DNA of 6,857 bases from JAAYCB01 sp012744395 (GCA_028703175.1 JAQVNJ010000191.1:1-6857); one strand, 5' to 3'; shown: positions 1 through 6,661, counted from the stretch's first letter. The notes: generated by a model from the letters alone, not told the origin. A program made the numbers and translations.

Positions 1-1891
1 CGGCAGCAGTCGCCGCGTCGCCAACCCGTGTGACGAAATCGTAGTCGGTCAGCACCAGACTGCTGCCGGAAACAATCATGTTCCGCGGACTCAGATCGCC
101 GTGCGTCAGGCCGTTCCGATGCAACACATCCAGCGCATCGCACAGGTTCTTCAACCAGCGGATGGCCAGCGATTCGGGCGCCGGCTCGTCCTGATCTTCC
201 GCAAGCAGTGGGAAGACGCCGATGAATTCGCTCAGCGGAGTCCCGTCGATCCAGCCGAGCAGCGAGACGATACCATTCTCCTGCCATTCCCGCGCGACCT
301 CAAAGATGGGCGATAATCCATCGTGTCGACCCAGATGCGACCGGGCGAGACTGTAGGCCTTGAGCACCTCCCGGCCGATCGTCTTGTCGTGGACCACCTT
401 GGCGACGTACGTGCCCAGTTCTTCCTCCGACAAGCGGTCCAGCTCAACGACCTTGAAGGTCGTGCCAATGCCGCCCGACCCGAGACGGCTGACGATTCGA
501 TAGTCGCGTCCGTGGAACCGTATGGTTTGATCCTCGGTCCAGAACCGCGCCGGCGGTGTGGGGGGCGTTGGGAGGGAGTCTCCCAGCAGTTCAGAAAACG
601 AGCGGTCCATCTCTGCCAAGCACTTGCGCTGGTCCGGCTCGGGCGCCTGCCCAGAGTTCAGCGTCTCAAGAGCGGCGGCACTCAGGCCGTCTTCCCGACC
701 CGCAAAAAGTCCGCTCAGACAAACGCACAAAGAGAAGACATCCGAACGCTGGTCCGCAGCGCTCAGCCCCTGTGCGATCACCTCCGGAGCCACCCATGGT
801 TCTGCGTCATCTCCCGGCAGACTGCTGGAAGCTACGCTGATCTCCGAAAGAATCCGTGTTCGGTCGAAGCCCGTGTAGATCGGCGTGTTGTCGTAGCGGA
901 CGAGAATCGTTCGCGGCGTCAGATTCCGATGGATCAGGGCTTCGCCCGAATCGCCAGCGCTGTGCAGTTCCGAAAGCGCGCGGATCGCTTCCCGACCAAA
1001 CATCGCTCGAGCAGCGGGGCTCCACCTGTCGTCGCCGGCGCGGGCTTCCAGCGGCGGGGCAGCCGGGTCGGCCACCGTGAAGAAGAACATCTCGCCGGCA
1101 TAACCCGGGGCATCCTGAAACGAGTCGAGGATTCGCGGAGCCCAGGGGTAAAGCTGCAAGCGCCGCAACACTTCGGCTTCCCGGTGGGCTCGGGCTTCGG
1201 CTCTTGTATCGTCGCTCGCCGAGAGATCGTAGAGGTGCAGAATGACCTTGTCGCGGCGCGTTGGGTGACTGCCACGGTAGACGCGGTGAAAGCGTTCGTC
1301 TTCCGGTGTCTGTCGCTCCAGATTCACATAGCCCGCAAAGCGGCGAAGGGTGCCATCAATCCGCACGGCGCCTCTTGGCGCCAGTGTCTTCCCGAGAGAT
1401 CGAATCTGGGCCGATGTGAGCACGCGTGGCTCGCTGAAGCCGCTGGCCTCCTTCCACTGATTCAGCGTATGGAATGAAACGCCGCGGACGGTTGTACGCT
1501 CCGCCAGTTTTCTGACTCTTGACGGCGGCCGGGTCAGCAGGAATGCGCCCTCAACCCGAGGCAGGTCTGCGACGACAGACCGCAACGTGGTGCCGACCTT
1601 GCGCGCCTTGTTCGTGAGCTTGTCAGCTTCCTGTCCGACCAGTTCGCTGTTGGCGTCAACCCAGCCGACGGACCAGTGTTTGACTTCAATGACTCGCACT
1701 CCGGGGGGACCGATCACAATGATGTCGATCTCGTCAGACTGGAATTGATGAGTCACCGAGAAAGCCAGGTTGGTCAGCAGAATCCATTCGTCGTCGCCGC
1801 CGATCTTCTGCAATTCACGATTCAGCCGGTCGATTGCCGCCGCTTCACTCTCATTGACGGCCTCGCCACACGGAATGAGGTTGATTCGCAT
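1..1891 (-). CDS. NERD-domain protein kinase with tandem pseudokinase and kinase domains (3' end missing)
   Basis: The start ATG is at 1891, with GAAGG about six bases upstream; 630 codons are visible before the frame leaves the window. Residues ~15-125 form a NERD (nuclease-related) domain: the PD-(D/E)xK-type pattern is intact, with D56, then E69-V-K71 in VIEVKHW. Residues ~185-400 look like a protein kinase fold in sequence order, but it appears dead: H219 sits where the ATP lysine is expected, the HRD loop reads H321-R-N323, and the DFG site reads GFD (341-343). The APE (368-370) and subdomain-IX SDVFSL are kept. A Pro-rich linker (~438-449) leads to a second kinase domain: glycine loop GSGGIG (471-476), lysine K498 in YVAKVV, catalytic loop HGDLSPRN (597-604), and D616 in TDYD replacing DFG. 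The second domain is probably active. NERD-plus-kinase proteins occur in defence systems such as BREX (PglW) and related loci; that role is inferred. No transmembrane segment is seen, so it is probably cytoplasmic. Codon use looks less GC-biased at third positions than in its neighbours, judged by eye. Confidence 0.85.
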   Translation of the reverse strand, partial: MRINLIPCGEAVNESEAAAIDRLNRELQKIGGDDEWILLTNLAFSVTHQFQSDEIDIIVIGPPGVRVIEVKHWSVGWVDANSELVGQEADKLTNKARKVGTTLRSVVADLPRVEGAFLLTRPPSRVRKLAERTTVRGVSFHTLNQWKEASGFSEPRVLTSAQIRSLGKTLAPRGAVRIDGTLRRFAGYVNLERQTPEDERFHRVYRGSHPTRRDKVILHLYDLSASDDTRAEARAHREAEVLRRLQLYPWAPRILDSFQDAPGYAGEMFFFTVADPAAPPLEARAGDDRWSPAARAMFGREAIRALSELHSAGDSGEALIHRNLTPRTILVRYDNTPIYTGFDRTRILSEISVASSSLPGDDAEPWVAPEVIAQGLSAADQRSDVFSLCVCLSGLFAGREDGLSAAALETLNSGQAPEPDQRKCLAEMDRSFSELLGDSLPTPPTPPARFWTEDQTIRFHGRDYRIVSRLGSGGIGTTFKVVELDRLSEEELGTYVAKVVHDKTIGREVLKAYSLARSHLGRHDGLSPIFEVAREWQENGIVSLLGWIDGTPLSEFIGVFPLLAEDQDEPAPESLAIRWLKNLCDALDVLHRNGLTHGDLSPRNMIVSGSSLVLTDYDFVTRVGDAATAA

Positions 1892-2412
1892 GGGTGCCTT
1901 CAGTTATCGGTCGGTCAAGGGATGGTAAGCTCAGTCTATACTCTCAGGCGTACTGGCAGATATTCATGAACGGTGCGCTGTAGCGTATCGACCGGCCGCA
2001 GACTTGCCTGCAACAGCCGGAACGGGACAGAGGCGGGCTACCCCAACAACAGCCTGCAGAATGAACCTAAAATGGTCACGGGCAACGGAATCTGGCCGAA
2101 ACGGGGGATCACCGCCGCACTGCCCATGGCAGGTTGCAGGCGTTAGCCCCCACATATCTACGGATCGAAAATTATGGCGTGCTTGCATTCTGTCGTCAAG
2201 TAGCGGCAGCGGATGGCGAGGCGGAACAGATCCTGGCCGAGCACACCGGCACTCGAAACAATCGTCTCCGACGAAGTGTGGATCGTCTACTGCCACAACC
2301 GCGCGCCAGCGGATCGTTCGGCAGAAAATGTGCGATATCACCTCACGAGCCGGCGAGAATCGAGCCCGCCGGACGCGGTGCCGGGCGAGACAAAGGAGGG
2401 GGGGCCTGCCGG
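1892..2412. other. Intergenic spacer without a supportable gene
   Basis: This 521-base gap lies between the end of the propeller gene and the start of the kinase gene. Open frames of 90-250 codons cross it on both strands, but their products are Arg/Pro-rich with no domain-like pattern and no convincing ribosome site. A TATAGA box on the minus strand (1940-1935) sits about 45 bases upstream of the kinase ATG and could be its -10 element, but I see no matching -35. Small inverted repeats are present: a 9-bp pair at 2006-2014 and 2133-2141, and a 5-bp hairpin with a 3-base loop at 2120-2132. No tRNA, rRNA or recognisable mobile element is apparent. Confidence 0.5.
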
Positions 2413-3456
2413 CTACTCTGCCTGCGGCCACTGCGGGGGTAATTGCAGGTACCAGACATCGCCCACCAGCGGCCAGGCATTGCCCGCCACGATCCATAGC
2501 TTGTCCTGGAAGACGTAGGCCGACTGCTCGTGCCGGGCGGACCAGATCGTCTTCGTTTTCAGCGGCTCCCACGTCTTGCCGTCGGCCGAATGCCAGGCGT
2601 CGTTCCAGTTCTTCGACGGCTCGTTCGACCAGCCGCCGAGGACCCACATCCGCTGGCGATAGACATCGGCCGAGAACCAGATCCGCGCCGGCCAGGGGGC
2701 GGCCGCCGTGACCTGCGTCCAATGGACGCCGTCGGGCGAACTCCAGACGTCGTTGAAGGCCTTGTACTTGGGCAGGTAGTTGCCCCCCCCGAAAACCCAG
2801 AGCTTGTTGTCAAACGCCAACGCCGCATGATAGGCCCGTGGCGGCCAGGGGGCGGCCGCCGTCACCTCTTTCCACTCCTTGCCGTCGCTGGAGCACCAGA
2901 CATCGTTGCGGAGGCTCTTGTCTGTCCCAAAGAAATACTGCTCGGAACCACCCAGAATCCACATTTTGCCGTTGAACACCGCGCCGGCCGCTCCCAGGCG
3001 AGGCGTCCAACCGGCGCGGCTGGTTGCCCGCTCCCATTCCGCGCCGTCGCGGGAGAACCAGACTTCGTCGCCGCCCGAGGCCCCGGGCAGCCGGCCAAGG
3101 TGCCAGCCGCCCATCATCCACATCCGGTCGTCGAAGACCAGCGACGTCGGCAGGTCGGCGTGTCTCCAGGGGGCCCGCTCCAGGACGCGCTCCCAACGCA
3201 CCCCGTCGGCTGAACTCCAGACGTCCCGCGGCGGTTCGGCATGGGAACTGAACCAACCGCCCAGAATCCACAGCCGGTCGCGAAAGACCAGCTCGCCCGA
3301 CGAGTCGCGGGCTTGGAAGGCGACCGCGTCGGCCGCCTTGACCCAGTCCGGCGCGGTCGGTTCATCTCCTCGGGCATTCCGCCACGACGCGGGCAGCGCC
3401 AACAGCAGCAGGACGGGCAGGAGAGAACCGGACGGCAGGCGGGTCGAGACAGGCAT
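2413..3456 (-). CDS. Secreted Kelch-type beta-propeller protein
   Basis: The product has 347 residues. The ATG at 3456 was chosen over an upstream in-frame GTG at 3525 because a perfect AGGAGG lies six bases before it and because it places a signal peptide at the N-terminus: R6, a hydrophobic core at ~11-22 (SLLPVLLLLALP), with cleavage likely near residue 30. The mature part is a run of ~50-residue repeats, each with an [RK]-[LM]-W-[IVM]-x-G-G strand followed by DVW-S-x-DG-x-x-W. W-x-x-GG strands begin near residues 61, 111, 164, 218 and 269, and a sixth, degenerate one (LWIVAG) near 320, so a six-bladed propeller closed by the C-terminal DVWYLQL strand is plausible. This is the Kelch/galactose-oxidase-like propeller family; such folds usually bind proteins or carbohydrates, and no galactose-oxidase copper or Tyr-Cys centre is evident. 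It is probably periplasmic or extracellular. It has its own promoter and is followed by a 521-base gap, so it seems monocistronic. The fold call is firm, the role unknown. Confidence 0.87.
   Translation of the reverse strand: MPVSTRLPSGSLLPVLLLLALPASWRNARGDEPTAPDWVKAADAVAFQARDSSGELVFRDRLWILGGWFSSHAEPPRDVWSSADGVRWERVLERAPWRHADLPTSLVFDDRMWMMGGWHLGRLPGASGGDEVWFSRDGAEWERATSRAGWTPRLGAAGAVFNGKMWILGGSEQYFFGTDKSLRNDVWCSSDGKEWKEVTAAAPWPPRAYHAALAFDNKLWVFGGGNYLPKYKAFNDVWSSPDGVHWTQVTAAAPWPARIWFSADVYRQRMWVLGGWSNEPSKNWNDAWHSADGKTWEPLKTKTIWSARHEQSAYVFQDKLWIVAGNAWPLVGDVWYLQLPPQWPQAE
2690..2709. repeat. 20-bp exact direct repeat, copy 1, inside the propeller gene
   Basis: GGCCAGGGGGCGGCCGCCGT occurs here and again at 2843-2862. 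The copies are 153 bases apart, which is exactly 51 codons and one propeller blade. Each encodes most of TAAAPWP (residues 250-256 here). The match continues imperfectly on both sides, as expected for blades duplicated within the gene. Confidence 0.8.
2843..2862. repeat. 20-bp exact direct repeat, copy 2, inside the propeller gene
   Basis: This is the second copy of the 20-base unit at 2690-2709, in the same reading frame, encoding TAAAPWP at residues 199-205. It marks blades three and four as the most recently duplicated or homogenised pair. Confidence 0.8.
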
Positions 3457-3462
3457 CGCGGG

Positions 3463-3468
3463 CCTCCT
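3463..3468 (-). promoter_or_regulatory. Shine-Dalgarno site that fixes the propeller-gene start
   Basis: On the minus strand the sequence reads AGGAGG, six bases before the ATG at 3456. It is the strongest ribosome site among the minus-strand genes here and decides between the ATG and the upstream GTG at 3525. Confidence 0.75.
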
Positions 3469-3555
3469 GGTCCGACTCGGCTGGCCCCAACCGTTCACGG
3501 CTCGCTGGGCTGGCGACCTCTCCACGGGAGACCGCCCTCCGAGTCAACTCCCCCG

Positions 3556-3584
3556 ATTCTGAGGGCGGCGCCCAACGCTGTCAA
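3556..3584 (-). promoter_or_regulatory. Sigma70-like promoter for the propeller gene
   Basis: On the minus strand a perfect -35 TTGACA (3584-3579) is followed after 17 bases by CAGAAT (3561-3556), a 4/6 match to the -10 consensus. Transcription would begin near 3549 and leave a leader of about 90 bases before the ATG at 3456. The spacing is ideal and the position correct, just upstream of the gene and downstream of the sulfotransferase stop. No experimental support. Confidence 0.55.
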
Positions 3585-3602
3585 GCGCGTCTCCGTCGCC
3601 GC

Positions 3603-3633
3603 GCCCCCCCGGGGGGGCTCAGCTTGGCCAAGC
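3603..3633. terminator. Two adjacent palindromes after the sulfotransferase pair, possible terminator
   Basis: A 16-bp perfect palindrome of seven C then seven G flanked by G/C (3603-3618) is followed three bases on by the 12-bp palindrome GCTTGGCCAAGC (3622-3633). They begin about ten bases past the stop codon of the minus-strand sulfotransferase at 3644 and lie before the propeller promoter. They could form hairpins that end the sulfotransferase transcript, but no T-run follows, so this is not a classical Rho-independent terminator. The palindromes are seen directly; the function is inferred. Confidence 0.35.
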
Positions 3634-3643
3634 GAGCGGCGGC

Positions 3644-4474
3644 TCAGAGACTCTCCCACGAGTCCGCCGCGTAGCCGAACTGCTGAAAATCCGCCCGGTA
3701 GATTCGCCAGACGCGCGCCGCGAGGCGCGCGTTGTAGACGGGCTCGGCGAGTCGGCGGCTGGCATTGCGGGGCCGGCTCAGGCGGTCTTCGAGCCATGAC
3801 CGCGACAGACCGACTTGCGTCAGGATGCTCGTCATGCCCGCTGCAAAATCGGTCTCCATCCGCCAAATGTGGTCGTACGTTCTTGTGCCACAGCCGAGCA
3901 CAGAGACTTGCGTGTCCCAGTGCTGATTGCGGCGGCCCTCCGCCTGCGACTCAACATACGCAACGAATGTCCCCAGCGGCACCGCCGACCCGGCCTCCGC
4001 GCCGGGCAGGCCGCACCGGGCGGCGAAGCGGCGAACCGTCTGAAGCTCGCGCTTCATGCTCCGCGCCGCCGGATCGCCCGAGCTGGTCAGCGTGAATTTG
4101 TCCTTCCACGCCGAAAGCAGGCGGGCGTACGGGTTGCGAACAAAACAGTGGAGCCGGTAACACTCCGGCCGCAGAAGCAGGTGCAGGAAGTCTCGCGGCG
4201 GGGCGGTCATGTAGCGCCGCGTGCGCCGAATCGGCCACAGCGGACCGAGTGCCGGCGCCATCCCCGCCTCCCGCATTCCTTCAACCACCAAGGTTCGGAA
4301 CATGGTGGATCCGACCTTCGGATTGAGCATCACCGCCAAACGCAGATCACGGCGGATGTACAACTTGTAGGGGCTGAAGTGCGGGCTGCGGACCTGCCGC
4401 AGCGCGGCGGCCCAACGCGAAATCGAGCCCGCCTCGCGCAACGGTGCCGCGCTTGTCTCTGCCATGACTGCCAT
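3644..4474 (-). CDS. Carbohydrate sulfotransferase, Sulfotransfer_2-like
   Basis: The product has 276 residues from the ATG at 4474. It should transfer sulfate from PAPS to an acceptor, probably a sugar, as in the chondroitin/dermatan/HNK-1 sulfotransferase family (PF03567). In order: a 5'-phosphosulfate loop NPKVGST (51-57, with K53), a 3'-phosphate motif FVRNPYARLLSAWKDKF (111-127, with R113 and S121), the family signature NQHWDTQ (183-189, for the usual DxHWxPQ), and an aromatic C-terminal segment ending near FGYAADSW. Eukaryotic relatives are Golgi membrane proteins; here no signal peptide or membrane helix is seen, so it is probably cytoplasmic. An in-frame ATG at 4510 would add 12 residues and overlap the upstream gene by 31 bases. 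Neither start has a good Shine-Dalgarno site; I prefer 4474 because it lies five bases after the upstream stop, allowing translational coupling. The acceptor is unknown. Confidence 0.88.
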   Translation of the reverse strand: MAVMAETSAAPLREAGSISRWAAALRQVRSPHFSPYKLYIRRDLRLAVMLNPKVGSTMFRTLVVEGMREAGMAPALGPLWPIRRTRRYMTAPPRDFLHLLLRPECYRLHCFVRNPYARLLSAWKDKFTLTSSGDPAARSMKRELQTVRRFAARCGLPGAEAGSAVPLGTFVAYVESQAEGRRNQHWDTQVSVLGCGTRTYDHIWRMETDFAAGMTSILTQVGLSRSWLEDRLSRPRNASRRLAEPVYNARLAARVWRIYRADFQQFGYAADSWESL

Positions 4475-4479
4475 TCTGT

Positions 4480-5391
4480 CTACGCCGCCCACTTTGTTGC
4501 CGAGACGCATTCCGAATCGGACGATTCATAACCCAATCGCCGATTGACCTGTTGGACCTCCTGGGACTGGCCATACACGGCGAGGACTTCCGCGTCGTCC
4601 AGCCAGGATGGTCGCTCTTGCCGGACGATGATCGCTCCCCGCCGCACGCTGCGGATCAGCTTGGGGTTGGTCCACAGGCCAAGATGGTCATCCGCGTGGT
4701 CGTGATGCCCGTAGTCAAGCATTGTCGGCTCAAACGCATGTCCCAAGAAGTCGCTGATCCGCGCGGATTCGGCCGCCGGATCGGCCATGAAAACCTCGAA
4801 CCGGACCGGCAGACAACGCTCTGGAAACTGCTCCTGGCAATCGAGCATCCCCCGCGTGCATTCCAGCCACGCTCGGAAGCCGCGTGCCGGGCGGCGGCCG
4901 AGCGTCGCCGTGAACGAATGGCAGACCGCCCGCGCGTCGCGGTGCAGGAGGATGTACTTCGGAGCATCGGCCCCGCACAACCGCTCAACGCGACGGACGT
5001 GCGCTGCGTGCCGTGGATCCTTGATCACCAGGGTCGACTTGCCTTCGCGGTTGAGAATCGCCGCGGTCAGCGCGTCCAAGTGCCGCCGTGCCGGTCTGCG
5101 GAGCAGCAGGGAAAACGCCGACCGTGGCGGTTTCACGCCGTAGTATCGGCCGATCTTCTGGATGTTGTTCATGCTCTTGAAGAGCTTCCAGGTCCTCGCG
5201 ACGGCATACGGCAGGCAGATCTCGCATGGGCTGGCGATCTGCGAATGCGAATCGAGTATGCGGCTGAGGAGCGTCGACCCGGCCCGTGGCGAACTGAGCA
5301 AGATCGCCCGTTGGGCGGCCGCGCGCCGGCCGCTCCCTGAAGCTCGCGACAAAGGCGTCTGCCCGGGAAATCGCAGGACCGAGAAGCTCAT
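4480..5391 (-). CDS. Sulfotransferase family protein, Sulfotransfer_1/3-like
   Basis: The product has 303 residues from the ATG at 5391. The PAPS-binding features are clear: 5'-phosphosulfate loop ILLSSPRAGSTLL (30-42), a KDPRH segment (124-128) typical of this family, and the 3'-phosphate motif LLHRDARAVCHSF (148-160, with R151 and S159). The C-terminal half contains VRFEVFMADP (196-205) and a late LGYES segment, as in bacterial Sulfotransfer_1/3 proteins, which are usually about 280-320 residues. The frame stays open 166 codons further upstream, to 5889, but that extension is Pro/Arg-rich, crosses the start of the divergent methyltransferase gene and precedes the domain, so it is not used. 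The start has only a weak ribosome site. It is the first gene of a pair with the sulfotransferase at 3644-4474; the two share little beyond the PAPS motifs and so are not a recent duplication. No export signal; probably cytoplasmic. Substrate unknown. Confidence 0.88.
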   Translation of the reverse strand: MSFSVLRFPGQTPLSRASGSGRRAAAQRAILLSSPRAGSTLLSRILDSHSQIASPCEICLPYAVARTWKLFKSMNNIQKIGRYYGVKPPRSAFSLLLRRPARRHLDALTAAILNREGKSTLVIKDPRHAAHVRRVERLCGADAPKYILLHRDARAVCHSFTATLGRRPARGFRAWLECTRGMLDCQEQFPERCLPVRFEVFMADPAAESARISDFLGHAFEPTMLDYGHHDHADDHLGLWTNPKLIRSVRRGAIIVRQERPSWLDDAEVLAVYGQSQEVQQVNRRLGYESSDSECVSATKWAA

Positions 5392-5785
5392 GATCGACTC
5401 GCACAGACGGAGGAATCCAGGCGGGCCCGGGACGCAGACACCGGCGAGCGCACGGCATCGCGGCCGGATGGGCACGACAACCGCCACAATCGTTGGAATC
5501 GGCGCCAAGGGAATCGGATAATTAGTAAAACCCGCAGTTCTGCCCCACTTTCCCGCCAGGCGGTTGCCGACCTGTCCGCGGCGACCGTATGCTTGACCAG
5601 CGGCGCACGGGCGGCCGCCCGTGCGCCACGGCTCGGCAGCGGCGGGTGACTCTCCGGCGAAATGGCCGATCAGAGTCTGACAGAGGAGGGGCTTGAGACG
5701 ACCTGCGAAGTCTCTGCCCGCGCCGCGGACAGGTCTGCGGCCCGCCCGGCTGCATTCCAGACCGCGGGCGCGGGGGCGAACCGAT
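5392..5785. other. Divergent intergenic region between sulfotransferase and methyltransferase genes
   Basis: These 394 bases separate two genes that point away from each other, so promoters for both should lie here. I see no textbook -35/-10 pair. A short AT-rich island (GGATAATTAGTAAAAC, 5516-5531) stands out from the GC-rich surroundings and is the best place for a minus-strand -10. TTGACC (5593-5598) could be a plus-strand -35 but lacks a partner. A large palindrome occupies 5602-5627. A strong purine run GAGGAGGGG (5683-5691) resembles a ribosome site and precedes a TTG at 5693 that is in frame with the methyltransferase. Confidence 0.45.
5602..5627. repeat. 26-bp perfect palindrome in the divergent intergenic region
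   Basis: All 13 base pairs around the centre at 5614/5615 are complementary; the half-site reads GGCGCACGGGCGG. As RNA it would form an 11-bp stem with a GGCC loop on either strand. It might be an operator for the two divergent genes, a transcription barrier, or a copy of a dispersed genomic palindrome. There is no T-run. The structure is directly seen; its function is unknown. Confidence 0.8.
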
Positions 5786-6661
5786 ATGCATGGGACAATG
5801 TTTCGCGAACCGATCGGGAACCTGCGCTGGTGGTGGGCCAAGTGTCGCCTGGCGAATTCGAACGCATTTGTCTGGAGCGGCGCGGTCACGCTGCCGGCCA
5901 GTCAACCGTTCCGCCAGGCGATTGCCGCCAAGCCGCGTTTCGCGCCCTACGAGCGACTCGCCCCGCTCTGGCACCTGCACTCGCGAAGAGGAAGCCCCCG
6001 CTACGAACGCTTCCTGCCCGCGATCCGCCGGAGATTCCGCGTCGCGCTGGCCGACGTTCTGGACCTCGCCTGCGGTGTGGGCCTGATGGCCGCGCGGCTT
6101 GCGCCCGACTGCCGGCGGGTGGTGGGAATCGACTCGAACAGGCGGATGCTCGCCGAGGCCCGCAAGAACTGTGGCCGCCACGCGAACGTCCGCCTCGTCG
6201 CGGGCGATTTCCGCTGCGTGGACCTCGGGGAAACGTTTGACATCGCGGTCTGCGCGTTCGACTCGGTCAACTACCTTGCCGATGAACAAGGGTTCCGCGA
6301 CGTGCTTGGCACGGCGGCGAGGCATCTGCGGGCGGGCGGGTTCTTTCTGTTCGACGCATTGGGCGAGGCGACGATGCGCAAGCTCGCCGGCGTGGATTCC
6401 CATTTCCTCCGGTCTGGACCGCGCCATGCGATGTGCCACTACTTTGACGAGGCAACGCAGAAGAGCCGCACGCTGGTCTCCTTCCCGGACGGCAACGAGG
6501 AACACGTCCGCATCCCGATCGACCCTCCGCAGGTCGCCGCCGCGGCGGAATCCGCCGGGCTGGAACTGCTGGAACGATTCCGTGACGTGCGGAAGCTGCG
6601 CACGTTCTACGTCCTTCGCAAACCGAGCGAGGCGAACCCCTCGGCCGGTTTCGCCAGTTGA
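5786..6661 (+). CDS. Class I SAM-dependent methyltransferase
   Basis: The product has 291 residues from the ATG at 5786. It is predicted to move a methyl group from S-adenosylmethionine to an unknown acceptor. The Rossmann-fold motifs are in order: motif I VLDLACGVGL (91-100), the acidic residue ending strand 2 in VVGIDSN (112-118, D116), VAGDFR (138-143), motif IV FDIAVCAFDSVNYL (151-164), and post-motif LRAGGFFLFD (181-190). The N-terminal FAPYERLAPLWHLHSRRG (52-69) is the cap often seen before such domains. The C-terminal half (~200-280) resembles the beta-rich substrate part of small-molecule or sugar methyltransferases. The frame extends upstream to a TTG at 5693 behind a strong but very close GAGGAGGGG; those 31 extra residues are Arg/Pro-rich and look non-coding, so the ATG is preferred, with some doubt. 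It runs divergently from the sulfotransferases and may act on the same product; that link is only positional. Confidence 0.86.
   Translation: MHGTMFREPIGNLRWWWAKCRLANSNAFVWSGAVTLPASQPFRQAIAAKPRFAPYERLAPLWHLHSRRGSPRYERFLPAIRRRFRVALADVLDLACGVGLMAARLAPDCRRVVGIDSNRRMLAEARKNCGRHANVRLVAGDFRCVDLGETFDIAVCAFDSVNYLADEQGFRDVLGTAARHLRAGGFFLFDALGEATMRKLAGVDSHFLRSGPRHAMCHYFDEATQKSRTLVSFPDGNEEHVRIPIDPPQVAAAAESAGLELLERFRDVRKLRTFYVLRKPSEANPSAGFAS

Noticed and set aside
323..1477. 384-codon open frame on the plus strand
   Set aside because: It lies wholly opposite the NERD kinase gene, whose frame carries recognisable motifs; the plus product has no domain-like pattern.
2134..2442. Short plus-strand frames at 2134-2442 and 2213-2518 in the spacer
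   Set aside because: No convincing ribosome site, no domain and overlap of two frames; best explained by few stop codons in GC-rich DNA.
2004..2711. 235-codon plus-strand open frame across the spacer
   Set aside because: The product is Arg/Ser/Thr-rich and low complexity; about half lies opposite the propeller gene.
1964..2722. 252-codon minus-strand open frame entering the spacer
   Set aside because: It overlaps the propeller gene in another frame and gives a Cys/Arg/Pro-rich product with no recognisable motif.
3457..3525. N-terminal extension of the propeller protein to the GTG at 3525
   Set aside because: It would place 23 residues before a clear signal peptide, and the ATG at 3456 has a perfect Shine-Dalgarno site.
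3241..4095. 284-codon plus-strand frame
   Set aside because: It runs antisense to the propeller and sulfotransferase genes, with an Arg/Pro-rich product.
5392..5889. 166-codon N-terminal extension of the 4480-5391 sulfotransferase
   Set aside because: It overlaps the start of the divergent methyltransferase, is Pro/Arg-rich, and lies ahead of the family's usual N-terminus.
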